Shown one piece after another: positions 1 to 14,695 of a stretch of DNA of 64,000 nucleotides; the first letter of the stretch is position 1, and every line of letters starts with the position of its first letter. Under the pieces are notes generated by a model, which was not told the origin of the DNA, did not search any database, and saw only the letters and a list, made by a program, of their open reading frames with translations. Source of the stretch: Eleginops maclovinus (taxonomy: Eukaryota; Chordata; Actinopteri; Perciformes; Eleginopidae); assembly GCF_036324505.1 (NCBI RefSeq), contig NC_086354.1, positions 8,356,795-8,420,794 on the forward strand. Reading direction: 5' to 3'. Both the position numbers and the translations under genes were made by a program.

Positions 1-1122
1 GCAAGCAGCTGGCTAACGTAGTTTAGCGAAAACTGTAAAATTGAACTGCAAACTTGGCCTACATGTACCAACAATACTTAATCCGACTTATTACATGATG
101 TATTTTGATAATTCAAATACTGAATCATTTTCACTCTCACTGTTATTTAGCATATGATTCTTTAAATGCGATGCAATAGCTAGCAGGAAGTTAGCTTAGT
201 TTAGTAAAAACAGCAATTTGTGATTTTCACACCTTTCTTTAATAAAGATTACAAAGGATATATAACATGTTAATAGAGAGCTTTAGACCTGTTAGTAAGT
301 AACATTTGCTACCTTTGAATGGAGACAGGCTAGTTGTTTCCTCCTGCTTTCAAATTTTAACCCAGCTGCTAAACAGCTGCTGGCTAATACTGTAGCTCCA
401 TTTTGAATCTACATACAGGTATAGATCTCCTTCAGGTATTACTCAAAGCTTATTTATTTTTCTGTTTGTATTCCTATATATGCAAAAATCTTCATTTTAT
501 TGTCTTTTACTTTCTCTTTGCTCATCTCCTTTGCCCCTTTTCTAACGTAATATGCTTTGTTTGGTGTTTTTGTTTGTTGTAAAGCATTCATTATAATTTT
601 TAAGAGAAGCTAGGATTAATATTGTTATAACTACTATTTTCTAACTTAAACAAGTAAACCACTACGAGTGTTTCCTGAATTGTCAAGCTATTCCTTTAAG
701 CTCATGATACGGCAATGCATTGACAGTGTGATGCTAATGGAAGCCAAGGGGGGTGTTGAGGAGCTGTTTTCAGGCTGAAGGGTTAAAACACCCACACATG
801 TCCTAGATAGAGGAAAGCACCATATCTCCTTTTGTTCCCTTTCCTCCAGAAAATACACTGAACTCCATTTTATGGAGAATGACTCAGAGATGATTGGAAA
901 TCCTGTCAATGATGTACGGTTGGGAGATAACGCAACTACAGGAGTGCGTTTTTATATGCTTCCCATTAATTACACTGGATACAGTTTCTGTTCTTAGATG
1001 CATTTGAATTGTTGTATACAAATTGGTTTTCTTTTTTTAAAATCCGGTATTTATTTGGAACCATCAACATTATGGTAATGTTTTCCGGATTAATTATTTG
1101 CAGAGGGTAATCAGTGCAAGGT

Positions 1123-1232
<110 letters not shown>

Positions 1233-1352
1233 GTTGTTTTGGTCGCTCTCTTTGTGGTGAAGTATTTTTACCCCATCCTCAGGGCAGCACTGAACCTAAT
1301 GGGAAGCGAAGGCCCGTCCACTATGGTTAGTGTGTGTGTGTTTGTGTGTCTT

Positions 1353-1354
<2 letters not shown>

Positions 1355-1400
<46 letters not shown>
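1355..1400. repeat. (TG)n microsatellite
   Basis: About 46 bp of TG repeat with a shorter imperfect TG run just before it (1330-1350). It lies opposite in orientation to the AC tract at 1128-1230. Confidence 0.95.
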
Positions 1401-1402
<2 letters not shown>

Positions 1403-4346
1403 TGTCCTACTTGTTTACCATGCCCCCTTTCCCTCTTTCCTTCTCACACCCTCCAGCATTGACAGTGGGGACTTATCACTACGACGATGAGTGTGACATG
1501 CTGCTTTCTGATTGGCCAGACGTGAGCTGCGAACCTGCCTTCCTCCTCCAATCAGCATCCAGACTTTACGTGAGGTGCGCGTCAGTATTACAAAACCCAC
1601 ACATCATAGTGACGTAAAAATATCAGTGTATTTCCAGACATAGATTTCTGCAGTCACATTTATTCCCTCAAATCCATGCATTAGATTTTTGTTCTAAGAC
1701 CGTAGAAGGAATTCTCACAGAATCATCACAAATCCCACAAATCAGTGATAATCCTAAATCCTAAACCCTAAACTTCCTCAGATGATTACTTACACTAAGA
1801 AATGTATAATAAGTTGTCGGACATTGAAATAGGCAAATAAGGCTTTATCTAATGCTAATTGTAGGTGAAATAGGAGAAATGTAGGTATGCAAGTTCTAAA
1901 ATAGACAGCTACATGAGTAACCGTTCCACTTATCTGAAAGAATACATTGACACGATTACATTGTAACCCTTACGCATCACAACAATCACCATGTATCTGC
2001 TGAAGTATTCATCTTCGTGTTTGGTGGTCTTTTTACCTTGGTTTGAGCTTCCAGGTTGTCCACTAAGCACCCCCTTTTCAGGGTTACTGCCCCGTCAGCA
2101 TGTTTCTCTTATCAAGGCCTCCAAAGAGCTGAAGGTGGAAGGTTGCTCACTGATGGAAAACTCTGTAAAAGTGGTTAAATTGGGGAAATTGTGAAAAGCT
2201 CGGACAAAGGCTTAACTTTTCCAAGACCCTTGACATCGACCTTTTAACCCTCGGCTAATAACTAGTAAAAAGAGCTGACTTCCTGCACCTTGCATCTGCC
2301 CTCATTGTGGCCTGTGAAAGGGAGGTCAGCAGTACAAGTCTGTGGACTTGACTTGAAGTGTGGAAAGAGACTAAAAGCATGAAAAGCCTTTGTAAATTAG
2401 TGTATGTGAGTAAAGAAACACAGTTTTTCTGGATTATCACCGGGTCCATTTGGTTTGGAGAGGAGAAGACCGATGTGGATCATTTGACTCCCGGTAAAAA
2501 CCTTGTGAACATCTGGATCTTAAGTTAACATGGATTCAAGCTGAGCAAACATTAGTGCCAAGTGTTTGTGTGGGACAATTGATCGGTAATAAAAGTAGGA
2601 AGGTGTTGTCAGATATTTCCATATAAGACTGTAACACAGAGGAACATTGGGGGCAGTTCAGAGTCATCTCGAGTGCAGAAGGCCCATAATTCCTAGCAGC
2701 ACCCTCGGGTACATTTATAATAATCTCCAACAGTCCTCTACCCCGTTTAGGTCTGTATTTAGCGCCATTAACCCAATGTATTTATTCTTTTCTTCAGCAC
2801 TCCTTCTCTCTGCTCCCTAATAGCCTGGATTAGCCTCTGCTTTAATAGACTCATCCATCTCCTCTGTTTATTCACTGGTTTCTCTCATACGGTTTCTCCT
2901 TTCATCTCTCTCTTTCTGCTCATGGGCAATTACACAAACAAATGCAGTTTGTTTTTCTCTCAGTCCTACTGGAAGGCAAATTAATGGATTTATTTGGGCG
3001 GTTACATTTTTAGTTTAAGGTCAGTTGTTGTATTATATTACCACTGAGAAAAAGGTGAAGGCACAGTGTCACTCCTTAAATTTGCACAGTACATTAGCCA
3101 TGTAGATTTATGTAAATTCCTGCCGCAGAGTTTTGCCTCTGATTGGCCCAAGCTTCACACCCCCGCAAAGCCTAAATCCCACATTTACATATCTTGACAG
3201 GAAACGAAAGGGGAGGCAGAGAGGAGCAGCTTTTTCGTCAGCTGACGTCCCCGGGTCGGTGGGCGTCAAACATACGTAAGACACCCACGTATGATTCACA
3301 CAAAAACATGTATGGCCTGCACAAGCTTTGAGTCCCTGCCATAGATTCTGAAGGTCAAATCAAGGACAACCCCGGAGCTTCCTGATTTTTTTTTTTTTTG
3401 TCCTTAGCCTTCAAAATAGTCATTTAAAATTATAACCAAACCTTGATGCAATGTTTTTTCGGTTTCCACTCATAAACACAGTTTTATACATTTTCTGGAT
3501 TTGACCTCCACTAAGGCCTTTCAAAAAAAAAACCTACCTCTTCGGAAAAAAGCTGATATCTGTATAGCTCATGAATAAACAGATCAGCTGTAGAGTGTGG
3601 GAATGTGTGTGTGTCTACATGCTGTTTATTGATTAGCTGCCATTTCCCTAAACCAGTCTGTAAAGTAAAGAGGCACCCTGAAGCACACACACTGATACAC
3701 TCATCGGTTTTAAACTAAACATCATGTCTGAGCTGGTGTTACTTTAAGCGATGACGGAGACGCTTCAACTCTCAACTGTCACCCCCCCCCCCACACACAC
3801 ACACACACACCCCACCCCCACGTGCCGACCTTTCACTCCACATCTCCTTCCTTCGTGTTTTCCTTCCTGCTTGATTCCCAGAGGGGAGGAAAATTCCTCT
3901 TATCAGTCGCAACCAGATGCAGCACTGTGCGTGTGTGTGAGACAGAGGATAATCCCCTGCCTTGATTTCATTGGCTCAGCAGCACTAACGCATTTTTTGG
4001 AAGTAGCTGATGACTTGGGGTTTATTTAAGAAAGAGCTGTATTTCATTTAGCATTTTAAAGGTTGTCTCTTTTAAATGGCACAGCAGTAATTACATCGGG
4101 AAACATCTTAGAAGGACATTTCAGAATATTCATTATGAACTGTTAACTCTTGGTTAACCTTTTTGTATTTGCTGTATCCGTCGACTGTATTAGAGCATCA
4201 GTGTGTGTTTGTGTGTGTGTTGTGTTCGCATACAGTGACTCACTGAGCTTGTCTAAGAGTGTTAGTGTCAGTTCAGCTCATTTTGTTTTCTACCAGCCTG
4301 TTCTAGAGAATCTGCTTTCCTCATCTATATTTGTGAAGCCCCCCTT

Positions 4347-4383
<37 letters not shown>
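4347..4383. repeat. (TG)n microsatellite
   Basis: Perfect TG tract of about 37 bp in the gene-poor flank. Confidence 0.95.
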
Positions 4384-4384
<1 letters not shown>

Positions 4385-4620
4385 TTTCAATTCCGCAAAG
4401 TCACAACTGTCCACCTGCACTTAAAGATGAACACCCTTCCGTTCATTATGGGATGTTGTCACATGTCCAATCCCCACTGCCGTCAACATCCATTGGAGCT
4501 GCATTTTGATTCATTCCTCCATTCAGCACCTCAGCCATGATCACATGACGCCCATGTGTGTGTGTGCAGGGCTATTGCCAAAATTGAGAAAAAACAAGAA
4601 AAAAAACCTCTCCCGCTGTA

Positions 4621-4634
4621 GTTGCCATAGTAAC
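4621..4634. promoter_or_regulatory. RFX X-box-like motif
   Basis: The 14-mer GTTGCCATAGTAAC fits the RFX X-box consensus GTHNYYATRRNAAC at every position. X-boxes are bound by RFX factors and drive ciliary genes when close to a promoter. No gene start is recognised nearby, so its function here is uncertain. Confidence 0.45.
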
Positions 4635-4707
4635 CAGCGATTCACCGCATCTGGCAAATTATAGGGTTGTATTGAAGGGCGAGAGGGTCTGCGTATGTGA
4701 GAGTGTA

Positions 4708-4710
<3 letters not shown>

Positions 4711-4777
<67 letters not shown>
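4711..4777. repeat. (TG)n microsatellite
   Basis: About 67 bp of TG repeat ending in an imperfect TACGTGTGTGCG segment. Confidence 0.95.
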
Positions 4778-4780
<3 letters not shown>

Positions 4781-5334
4781 TGTGTGCGTGATTGTAGGAG
4801 AGTGCAAACTTCTCCTGCATACAAAAGCTGATGTTCAGGTGAAAATGAAAAGCAGAAATGGATTATCGTTTTTTTGCGGCGAATCACTGTCAGACAAGGC
4901 ATCACTCAAACACACTTCCAAACTAGCACACACCACACACAAAGCAACACACGCAACCTGGATCATTAACACCAGTTATTAGACTCTAAAACTCTAAGCA
5001 TGTTTAGATGCATGTCCTCCCAGAGGTCAGATCTGATGTTTTATGACTTTGTTTAAGGACGAATGAATGGAGACAGACGAAAGTGTCCTCCAGCGACCTT
5101 GCAATAACCATCACTGATAAAGGGTGTACAGGTGAGAAGAGAGACGGACATAGGTTTCAATGATACAATCCCCTTGGGGAGAGGCTGGGGCGGACGCAGT
5201 GATTCTACCTTCCTGCTGACCTTAAAGAAGGTCAAGAGGAAAAGATTGTTCCCTTCCAGTCATTTAAGCAAATTGCAACATCATATATTTGCCACACCTA
5301 CTTAAAGGGAAAGTTTGGATGTTTTAAAGTAAGG

Positions 5335-5645
5335 TTGTATGCACAGATGTATAAAGAGAACTAGATACAGCAAAATATACCGTATATGGGCCCATAGGAC
5401 ATGCACTAACATTTTGCCCAAGCACCGCCTCTGTCTGCAGCGTCACGACCGATTGCGGCTCAGTGAAACGAATGGAGAGGGAAAACAACTCTGGATTTGG
5501 CCTTTAGCGTGTTTACTTTTAGACCCTAAAGCTTTAAATTAAGGCTTGGAAAGTGTTTGTGTTAGGTAGTTATACATAAATTATCTGCTGATTTACCAAT
5601 GTAAGTCAATGGGAAAGAGTATTTTTGGGCCCAATGATGTCACGG
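5335..5645 (+). repeat. Dispersed repeat family A, copy 1
   Basis: This segment shares ordered similarity with 32,290-32,740. Both begin with a GATGTAxAAAGAGAACT-type block, then show a TGxxGCxxCAC block, an AATGGAG-GxGAxAAAxAACTCT block and a TTTTAGxACCC block. Both end with the 18-base ATGTAAGTCAATGGGAAA followed by a CCTAATGxxxTCACG-type tail. This copy is shorter by internal deletion. It is a dispersed, probably non-autonomous element of unknown class. Confidence 0.7.
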
Positions 5646-8600
5646 ACTGTCATATTGATGTTTGTACCATGAAAATCAGCATCAACATCCAGTGCCCTTC
5701 CTGGGGGCAAGGCAACAGCAGATCAGCAACTCCTGTGTTCTGCGAGGTTAAATGACTGTCTTCTAAAATGAAGTCTAGTGGATTTGAAGAGAGCATAGAT
5801 AACTGCTTCAGTTCTTGGTCCAAAAGCAATGAGTTTAAATATCCACAGGAGTACATTGCTTTGCATGCAGACCACAATCTACTGTAGAAAACGCATGGAC
5901 CATGATTAAGCAGCTCATACGACCCCAGGTAAAGAAATCAGAACGATCAATTTTAGATGATCGTTCTTTTGGACCTTCAATCATATTGTTGGTACTGTAA
6001 TTACGTTTTCCAAGAAAATCAACCAGAGTTAACTGTTATTTAATAATCACAATATCTGACAGTGTAAAATCACTGCATCACAGATTCAACTTTTGCTTCA
6101 ATGATGTCACTTAAAGGACATGTAGGCCTGCTGCCCCACTCACAGGTGTTTCCACTTTCTGCCTAATTAGGCCTCTTCTCAGGAGTGTGGGTGTGACTCC
6201 TCCCTCACCCTGCTGTTCCACACGATAACCTTTCAGTATGTCCCTCTTCTGTTTTCCTCTAAAGCACGTCTGCTTCTTTGCTCACTGGTAGTGGCCTATT
6301 TTACTGTATTTAAAAGAAGACATTAGGTGAATTTGGTTAAAAAAAAATGTTAACCTAAAAATAAATTACCATAAAATATTATCATTGTTAGTTATATACA
6401 TTATGGCAATTATATTTATTACCGGTTTCTAAAATTGTATGATTAAATAAGCAAGTGATGGATATCTTGAAAAATGTGCCATTTTGCCTATCATTTCAAA
6501 ACAGAAATCTAAACATTTTATAAAGCCAGCCAAAAACATTGTGCCATGTTTTTAGAAATAAAATATACTTCTATAAATCAAGTTTGAATGATTAAGACCC
6601 TCTGTGAATAAAAAAAGCTAGAGAAAATGAATAAAGTCTGGTTTACTGAAACTACTACGGTGGCCAACCAGTGCAAACACACGACAACGGCCCAAATAAC
6701 TTCCATTGTGAACACGCTGCAGTCTCAAAAATAATACATATAAAAAATTTAAAAAACGTGCCAAAACAAATGCAAACAAAGAGATATCTTCACCAACTTG
6801 ATGAACCATGCAGACCATTTACGAAATCCGCTGCATAAACTGGTCCCAGCTGTGTGCGTCACTTTTAATTGTCCCCATTTCTGTTGTGTTTTTAGCTTCT
6901 GGCAGCAATTTAATTAATTGCAGTGTTTATGTTTATGCAGCGCTTTTAGTAATCGCTGCACATGTTTCGACAAGTTGTTTTGGCACATTTTATATTGATG
7001 TCTTTTCTGAAATTGCAGCTTGTTTCTCCTATTAAAAGTGTTTTTGCATGGGTCAGCCACCGTAGAATGGCCTTTAATTGTATGTTTTTTTTAATTTCAT
7101 ACATTCATTTTGCAAAATCAAAACTAAATGTTATGGTTTAAATATTCAAATTATGCGTTATGTAATGTTAACTCTTTGTGTCCCTGGGACTAATTGAGAG
7201 GAGACAGACTATGGTAAAATAAACACCTCAATGTTTGTTTTGGATGTTTTCTTTCAACTAGTCTAAAATAAGTAATGTTATGGAAGCAAAAAAGCCCATG
7301 TACTCAAAAATGAACTATGTTGTCCATGTTTTGTAATTTCTCTCCTTTATCCACTTATCTGGTCTCAAATCCACTTGAGACCAGATTTTCCTAAATAAAC
7401 CAACTGCATCTGTAACTCTTTAAACTACAATACAATAACTACAAACCTAAGATGTTCACAAATGCAATATATGAGCCACGCAACAAGCATTTGACAGGGA
7501 GTAAACAGGAGACCAGCCTATGCTAGTGGCTGCAAGCATTGCTCTATAAATCACAAAGGTAAATGGTCTGTGTTTAAGGTTTAACCACTACCTATTAAAG
7601 AGTCATGTATGGCTGTCAGCATGGTGTTTATTGGGAACATTTATCTATTTATTAAAACACATTACAGTCTGTTTACACTCCTCTTTACCCCCAGGATGAC
7701 AGAAATCTTTCTTCACACTTTTAGCCAGACTTTGACATCTTTATTTTTACTGTATTTCAATTAACTGGGCTGAAAAAAAGAGGAATCGGGAGTAGTCTTT
7801 AGAAGAGAGGAGGGGAAAACAGGGACGATGTATAAGAAATAAAGGGAGATAGGAGATGGACACCGGGAAGATGGAGGAAAACAGAGGAAGAAGAAGGTGA
7901 ATGATGGATGGATGTGTGTTTGTGTGAGGATAGAGAGAGAGCGAGAGAAAGAGAGAGAGAGTTGTGTGCGAGGGCACCATTAAAGCCTTGTACAATAAAT
8001 CTCTGACAGTGCGTGTGTGTGTTGAGATAACAGAGGGATGTCTCTCTCCATTCTGGCTCTGTCAGGATGATGTATGCATCCCTTTCTTCCTCCCTGTGAA
8101 ATATTACAGGGGGGCTCAGTGTGTGATCTCGGGCAGCATGCGGCCAACGTGTTTGGTAATTCTTCACCTCTTATCAGCGCTCACATGAGGTATTGTAGAT
8201 GGGAGACTTGTGGCCGCCTGGGAAAAGAGGCAAAACGACCCAGAAACACACTCACACACATACAGATGGGCAGTTAACAAACAAAAAAAGAATTAAATTC
8301 AGAGGGAAAGGGATGAACAGGCAACAGCTGACAGGGACAGCTTTTCCTGATCGAGGGCTACGAGCTTGACAGGTGTGATTGATCACATAATGGTGAGCAC
8401 ATTTTGGCACTCTGCTCTTCATTTAGCTGACAGCATTTTCTTTATGGCACCTTGTGTTATGGTATCATAATCATGCCAGTGCCATTGGAGCGCCCTAGGA
8501 ATAAATCTTTATAATCCCCCCCCCCTTTCATTCCACCACATGAGCTGTTGAAGCTGCTCGGGGCCTTTCTATACCCTTCTCGCTGTTTCAAATGGCCGCT

Positions 8601-11029
8601 TTGGCTGTCACTCAAATTACCTCATCGTTCAACTGCATCAGGGTGGGAGAGAAAGAGTGAAAGCACACAGAGGAGGAGGAGAGAAAGATGGGGGAATGGG
8701 TTTCTCCTCAGGTGCCACCTTGCAATCGTACCTGTCAGTCTACAGAAACCGGTGAGCGATGGTTTTCTGAGGACAAGTGTAAACATATAAAAGCATTGTG
8801 ATTTCAATTATTTAAAGCTGTAATTCTTATATACATGATGGATGAAATAACCACTGCTGTGTTTCAATGTCTTATTCCTTGTAATGTGTCTGTAGGCAGT
8901 CCAAAAGAAGCCATATGGTAAAAACTGCGCCATTCATTCTGTTCGTTTGACAATTTATTCAAAACACAGGCAAAAAATACAATCCAGTACCAGCCATGGA
9001 TGTGAGATTGTAATACATATTGCAATGGGAATTGATATGGAAGGTGCTGTTGAAACTGGAGTAAAAAATTGTGGTCAACGGAAAATGTCTCTCTCTCTTT
9101 GATCCAAGGGAGCAGGTTAATTCAACCAGGTTAAACAACCACTAACCCCTGCCCCAAGCTCCAGTGCACGCCCACCACCAAAATTAAGAGAAAAATACAA
9201 AATAGAAAATAAACATGAAGAGACCTTACATATGGTTTCTACACGTTGCTTACACTTGCTATTTTGAGAGCATAAGGCCAAGGAGGGCATAATAGAGGTC
9301 CTTGACTGTTGAGTACCTGATGATTTACAGATGTTGGTCAAATAGTTGAATGATGGACAATTGTAACCCGCAATGGGTGCCATCTTGCCTACGGAGTACA
9401 AGGTAAAGGACCACCATACTTGTAAAAAGTGGGCAAGTCAGCTGCTGGGTTTTTTGTATGTTAAGTAAATATACTACGTAACTGCTTGTTGACTTTCACA
9501 CTCGACACAACCAAGTCATGTGTTTATTAAGAACTTTACATAAATTGTCCATGGAGTATTTAGCCGCCAAACAGTCAGATTTTTCCCTCAAGAGTTTGTG
9601 GAGCTCAAAACAGGAAAACTGTCCAGAACAGACTTTGATTGAATGCAGTGCTTATGAGTCTGTTTTTGTGTTTTAATTACAAAAGGTGCTACTGGAGACA
9701 CCATAGCAGAAACAACCAACAAAGCTGTTTTGAGTAATTTGCCATGGGTTTGTATTTCTATCTGTCGGTTTTGTCAGCGCAATTCTGTCACAAAGTCTTC
9801 ACGATAGGGTCACGGAAATCAATGTGGTCAAGGCAAGGGCGCTGGAAGTAGGCGGTAGGAAGTAGGGTAAGCCTTTAAGGGGTTATTCATCTCAAGCACG
9901 CTAGAGCTCTAGTTTTTTTGTGTTTTCGGCTTCTTTGTAAGTCTGTGGTTGAGTTTGAAAATAGGCACGGGTGAGCAAGGGCAGGAAGTGGGGTAGGGGG
10001 CAATCACTTTTAATAAGAAGTTGATTTAGAATAAAAGGATTTCAGGACCTTTAAGGTTGGACATGGAGGTTCATATCATCATATGCTTCCTTTCTTCTCT
10101 CAGAATTGTCCACAAAGGTTTAAATTAGCTTTGTGGATCTCTGTTAAATGTGGTTCATGAAGCATACAGTACACCCTCTTGTACCATCTACCATTCAACT
10201 GCACCTTTATATCCTTAAAGCACATTTTCAAAAAGAGTTCTCTCGCACGTCCAGGTTGTGGGAATAAGCATTGGTGCATCTTTTTGCTATGATAATTTTG
10301 AAACGCTGCTTCTGTTTATCTTTTCAATACAGAAACATATTTGCCTGGACATATTGTTGCGCAATCATCGTTAAAGATTGATATAGCTTTTGAATATGTT
10401 TTAGAATAGTGCTTTTCAAGTCCCTAGCTTCTGCAGGCTCCATTATGGGAACATCTTCCTTTATGGATGGGTGGCCAGCAGAAAGGACAGAGGCAGAAAA
10501 TGAAGCAGGGAAAAAGCTGGATACTCTGAAAGTGGGAGGCAGATGGATGGAGCGGCAGGAAGGAATGGGTGGAACGCTAAGCCCCCTGAAATGGGTGATG
10601 AGTGAGGAAGAGACAGAGATGGAGTGAGGAAAGAAAATGAAGAAATACAGAGTTGATGAGTGAGTAAAATGATGAATGGGCTGAAAGGGACACAGATGGG
10701 CCGGCTCCATCAGTGAGCGGTGTGGCAGAGAAAGGGAAAGAGTGAGTGAAAGAGTGCTTACCAAGTTACAGATGATGATGATTGTGATGATGACATACAG
10801 ACATATAATAAAGTGCCCAGAGGCAGGAGTCATCCTCTTAAATAGATTTCACATTAAAAGCAAAGCATGGCTAATAACATGAATATTAGTGGTAAAACCC
10901 CTTGGCTCATGTTACGAGGACAGAAATAAGTGAGTGATTTAATAGAGCAAACACAATAATCTGATGTGTCATTTCAGCATGTGTTTCTACTGTGTGTGTG
11001 CACCAACAGACAGACAGGACCTGTCTATC

Positions 11030-11310
11030 ACATGGTAGCCACGCCCCTCGAAGGACCCCATTTGATCTTTTTTTGTTCTAAATGGGACCATCATTTACAA
11101 AATGAACCCCAGTTTGTATTGAAGAAGACTTGAACCTAACATTTGACACCATAAACTTGTTTAAAATCATGGGTAGTAAATTCATTAAGAAGTAATTTTT
11201 CCATAGACTTCTATGCAATCATATTTCTCCAGTGGAATTGCATATGCTGACCTTAGAAAGAATGCCAGTTCATGGCACTTTCTTTTTCAGACCAGGAGGT
11301 TGCAGCTTGC
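11030..11310 (+). repeat. Teleost dispersed repeat (family B)
   Basis: The order CCACGCCCC, AAATGGGACCATCATTTAC, AAATGAAC, TATTGAAGAAGACTTGAA, CCATAGACTTCTATGCAATC, AGAAAGAATGCCAGTT and CAGACCAGGAGGTTGCAGCTTG matches a very common teleost interspersed repeat that I recall from many fish introns. The assignment rests on memory of that consensus and was not tested by a search. Confidence 0.65.
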
Positions 11311-12143
11311 TTAAAAGAAATGGTGGTAACAACAAGCCTGGTTCTGTCCAGAAGTAACACAAGTGACCTACCAGAATCTATCTCACCGATTAACACACAA
11401 GGTTTCCTCTTTGGTTCATGTAAAATCTATAGGTCTCATGGGGGACTATAACAGACAGCATGCACACTTAATATGAAGCTAGAAACAGGCATCACTAAAT
11501 ACGTTTAGCTAAACTAATCCCCAATGTGTCATTTTCACACTTTTAAGCTTAAGAATTCAACATGGTAAGTCATGTTAACTTTCAATAGAGCAGAAAGGAC
11601 TCAGTCTCACCTAAAAAAAGAAAGTTGTTTTGATTTATAGATGTCCATGCGTCACACAAGAGGTTGTTAGCAATGCTATATTTCCCACCTGAGTATAGAG
11701 TATTTTCTTCTCGAAAACATTTTTATGTTTGAATGTGTGTTGTGTGTGTGTGTGTGTCCCAGGATAAACAAACCACCCTCTGTGCTGATGAAGCTAATGA
11801 GAATCCCAATAAATGAAATTAAATGGAAAATGAAGAATGTCACTGAGACAGATACGCCACAGGCTTTAACCGTCAATGGCATTGAATTCACACAAAAGTC
11901 ACACAGCTTTACGTTTCACTTATTTTAAACGTGGCATTGGGGGTAGCGTGTTATCAATTGGACGGTGTTTCTTTCTCTTGCATCATGCACTTTAATTAGC
12001 CTTACATGGCACTCGTACTGGAAAAGTAGAATTTTGTCCAACAAATAAATCAATAAAGGAACACCTCACTTGACCTGTTATGCAGTCTGTTTTTGACGTC
12101 AGCACCTGGCAATCGGTAACCCCCGCTGTGGCTGTTATACAAG

Positions 12144-12145
<2 letters not shown>

Positions 12146-12176
<31 letters not shown>
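12146..12176. repeat. (CA)n microsatellite
   Basis: About 31 bp of perfect CA repeat. Confidence 0.93.
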
Positions 12177-12181
<5 letters not shown>

Positions 12182-13289
12182 CCATAATGGAGCAATTATC
12201 CTCTCCAGCTCCGATTTGCTCCTCTGATTGTAATTTGCATTTATTATTAGCCTTCAGCCTGCCAAAGGCTGTGAGGCATGAGGATGGATCGTCATACACC
12301 ATATCACACTGATAGACCTTCACAGATGCTTCATAAACACGTGTGCTGGAGGACACGGTAGCGTCAACGTGTCCCAAACACAGACAAAGTTATACAGATG
12401 AAGCCGTTGTGACAGCGATGTGGCTTTGTTTTGTTAATGCTGATCCGTGTTAATGATGGGAACAGTGTGTTCAGTGGCGTTCCATCACAGAGAAACATGC
12501 TTCACGTTCCACACTGTGATGTCCTGCAGGACTGTGACAGGGCCCATTCCCTGCTCTGTGTTCTCTCTTGCAGTTGGCCCCGGGCTCATCTTATGGAAAT
12601 TTGTGAGGAGCAGAGTCTCTCAAGGCACATACAGTACATACAACCCGCCAGCACTATTAGATGAGCATGCTGGGGCTCTCTTTCCAACACACAGACACGC
12701 ACACCACACTCATGCACACACACACAACCTCATACATGGACACAAAAGGGAAGGTGCCCAGGATCACTGAAGTGTGAAATGATTCTGTTATCGTGTCGTC
12801 TGTGCGAAATATATTTTCCCATCAACCCTCTATGGCAGGTGTTCCTGATGGGCTGCTGGTGCTGTTTGTGCATGTGTGTGAGTGAGTACGTGTGCATTTT
12901 GTGGCTCTGTGTCTGTCGGTCTGTCTGTTCCCAGGGAGGTAGGTTGAGGGAGGTCTCCATAAAACTAGATGAAATTGTAGAACAGATTTTGCGGCTCAGG
13001 TTCAATTTTGGGGTTTTGCATTGGATTTTAAAAGAGTTATTTGGGGGAGAACATTGATTCTTTCTAATCTAATAAAAGATGAACTGATGATCTCTATAAG
13101 TTATGGACACCAATATGTTTGCTTTTCAGGTTTTCCCCCTTTTTTTCTTTTTACTCCTTTACAACTTCTTGAGTTGTAGCGCTATAGTCACACTGGTAAC
13201 ACAAATAGCTGTAAAAATATGGTGAATTTTCCTACAGTAATCTATTGTATCAGCGTTTCAAAACATTGTACATAGGATAAGGGGAGGAC

Positions 13290-13500
13290 ATCTTTAAGCG
13301 GTTGACCAATCACAACCGGCCAGCTAACCAATCAGAGCAGACTGTGCTCTGGTTTCAGACAACGGGCAAAAAGTGGTCCTGCAGCACAGAGGCAGTATGA
13401 GATACATAAAGACCTTTTTGAACATTAAAGCATGTAAACATATCACAGTAGAGGCACAACATTATGAAACCTGAAAATTAGCATAATTTGGCCCATTTAA
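13290..13500 (+). repeat. Teleost dispersed repeat (family C), forward copy
   Basis: It contains CCGGCCAGCTAACCAATCAG, CTGTGCTCTGGTTTCAGACA, TTTTTGAACATTAAAGCATG and CCTGAAAATTAGCATAAT in order, ending in a CCCATTTAAAG-like terminus. This resembles a widespread fish repeat. A partial inverted copy is at 34,310-34,385, and a related end sequence at 62,420-62,650. Confidence 0.65.
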
Positions 13501-14092
13501 AGCCCTCTAAACCTATTTTCTCAAACAATCTCTTTTCAATGACATGAGAAATCATTGTATTTTTAAGTTCGGTCCGTTCTCTTGTTGATTTAAAGTTTGC
13601 ACAGGTTAGTTTGGAATATGTGATATCACGATATGTCCAGGGACAGATGCTCAGCAACATTTTACAGAGCTTTGATTTCAGTTGTTGGGTTGTTTACTTA
13701 TTTAGCCAGCTTTGTATATCTAATCCAATCAAACCACACCACAGTGAGTCCTGATGAAGCAAAATCGACAAGACTGAATGAATCTTTGACCTTTTCAAAA
13801 TCGAATCTAAATGATTAACAATTCCACAACATTCTATGAGAAATAGACTGTGACTAGTGGATGTGTTGTTGCCCATTTTGTTTTCTGAGTATTTTCCACT
13901 AATGCAGTGACAAAGCAAACCCTAAATGATACTTATTGCCTCCTCTGCACTCTAGAAACACACACAGCCCACACAGAAGCATTTACACACTCACTTATAC
14001 ACACATGCACATGGTTCACTGGCATGTCGCTGTGCATGAGAGGGAACCCAAGGGAGAGCTCAGTCCGAGCAACTTCACTGCACTCCCTAATT

Positions 14093-14263
<171 letters not shown>

Positions 14264-14539
14264 ATGTTCTTGTGTGTGACGGAGTAGGAGGTGAAGAGAT
14301 GGCATGCACATTTAACAATCCAAACTAACCTCACCTTTCTCCAAACACTGCTCTAAACTCTAGCAGAAAATGAGCAAGCCTGTCAGTCAAGTGCTAATTT
14401 AGTCTCTGTGGGAAGTCTTCAGTTTGTCAATATGACAGTTTGTATCTTCCTGAGATTATAAAAAACTGTGAAACAGTACAGCCAAGTGCTGACGTCACCT
14501 GAATCTTTTAACCACACACACGATACCTCCATCCTCACC

Positions 14540-14695
<156 letters not shown>

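Noticed and set aside
1455..1612. Exon-like segment after CCCTCCAG
   Set aside because: An acceptor-like site and an open frame exist, but the peptide resembles nothing I know and no partner exon is visible.
7747..8167. Overlapping minus-strand open frames rich in Ser/Leu/His
   Set aside because: They come from a GA-rich + strand (AGAGAGAGAG and GGAGGAAAACAG). The composition explains the lack of stops.
10324..10833. 169-codon minus-strand open frame, the longest in the flank
   Set aside because: It is low-complexity Ser/Leu/Ile/Pro sequence from purine-biased DNA on the other strand. It has no domain, no splice context and no relative I know.
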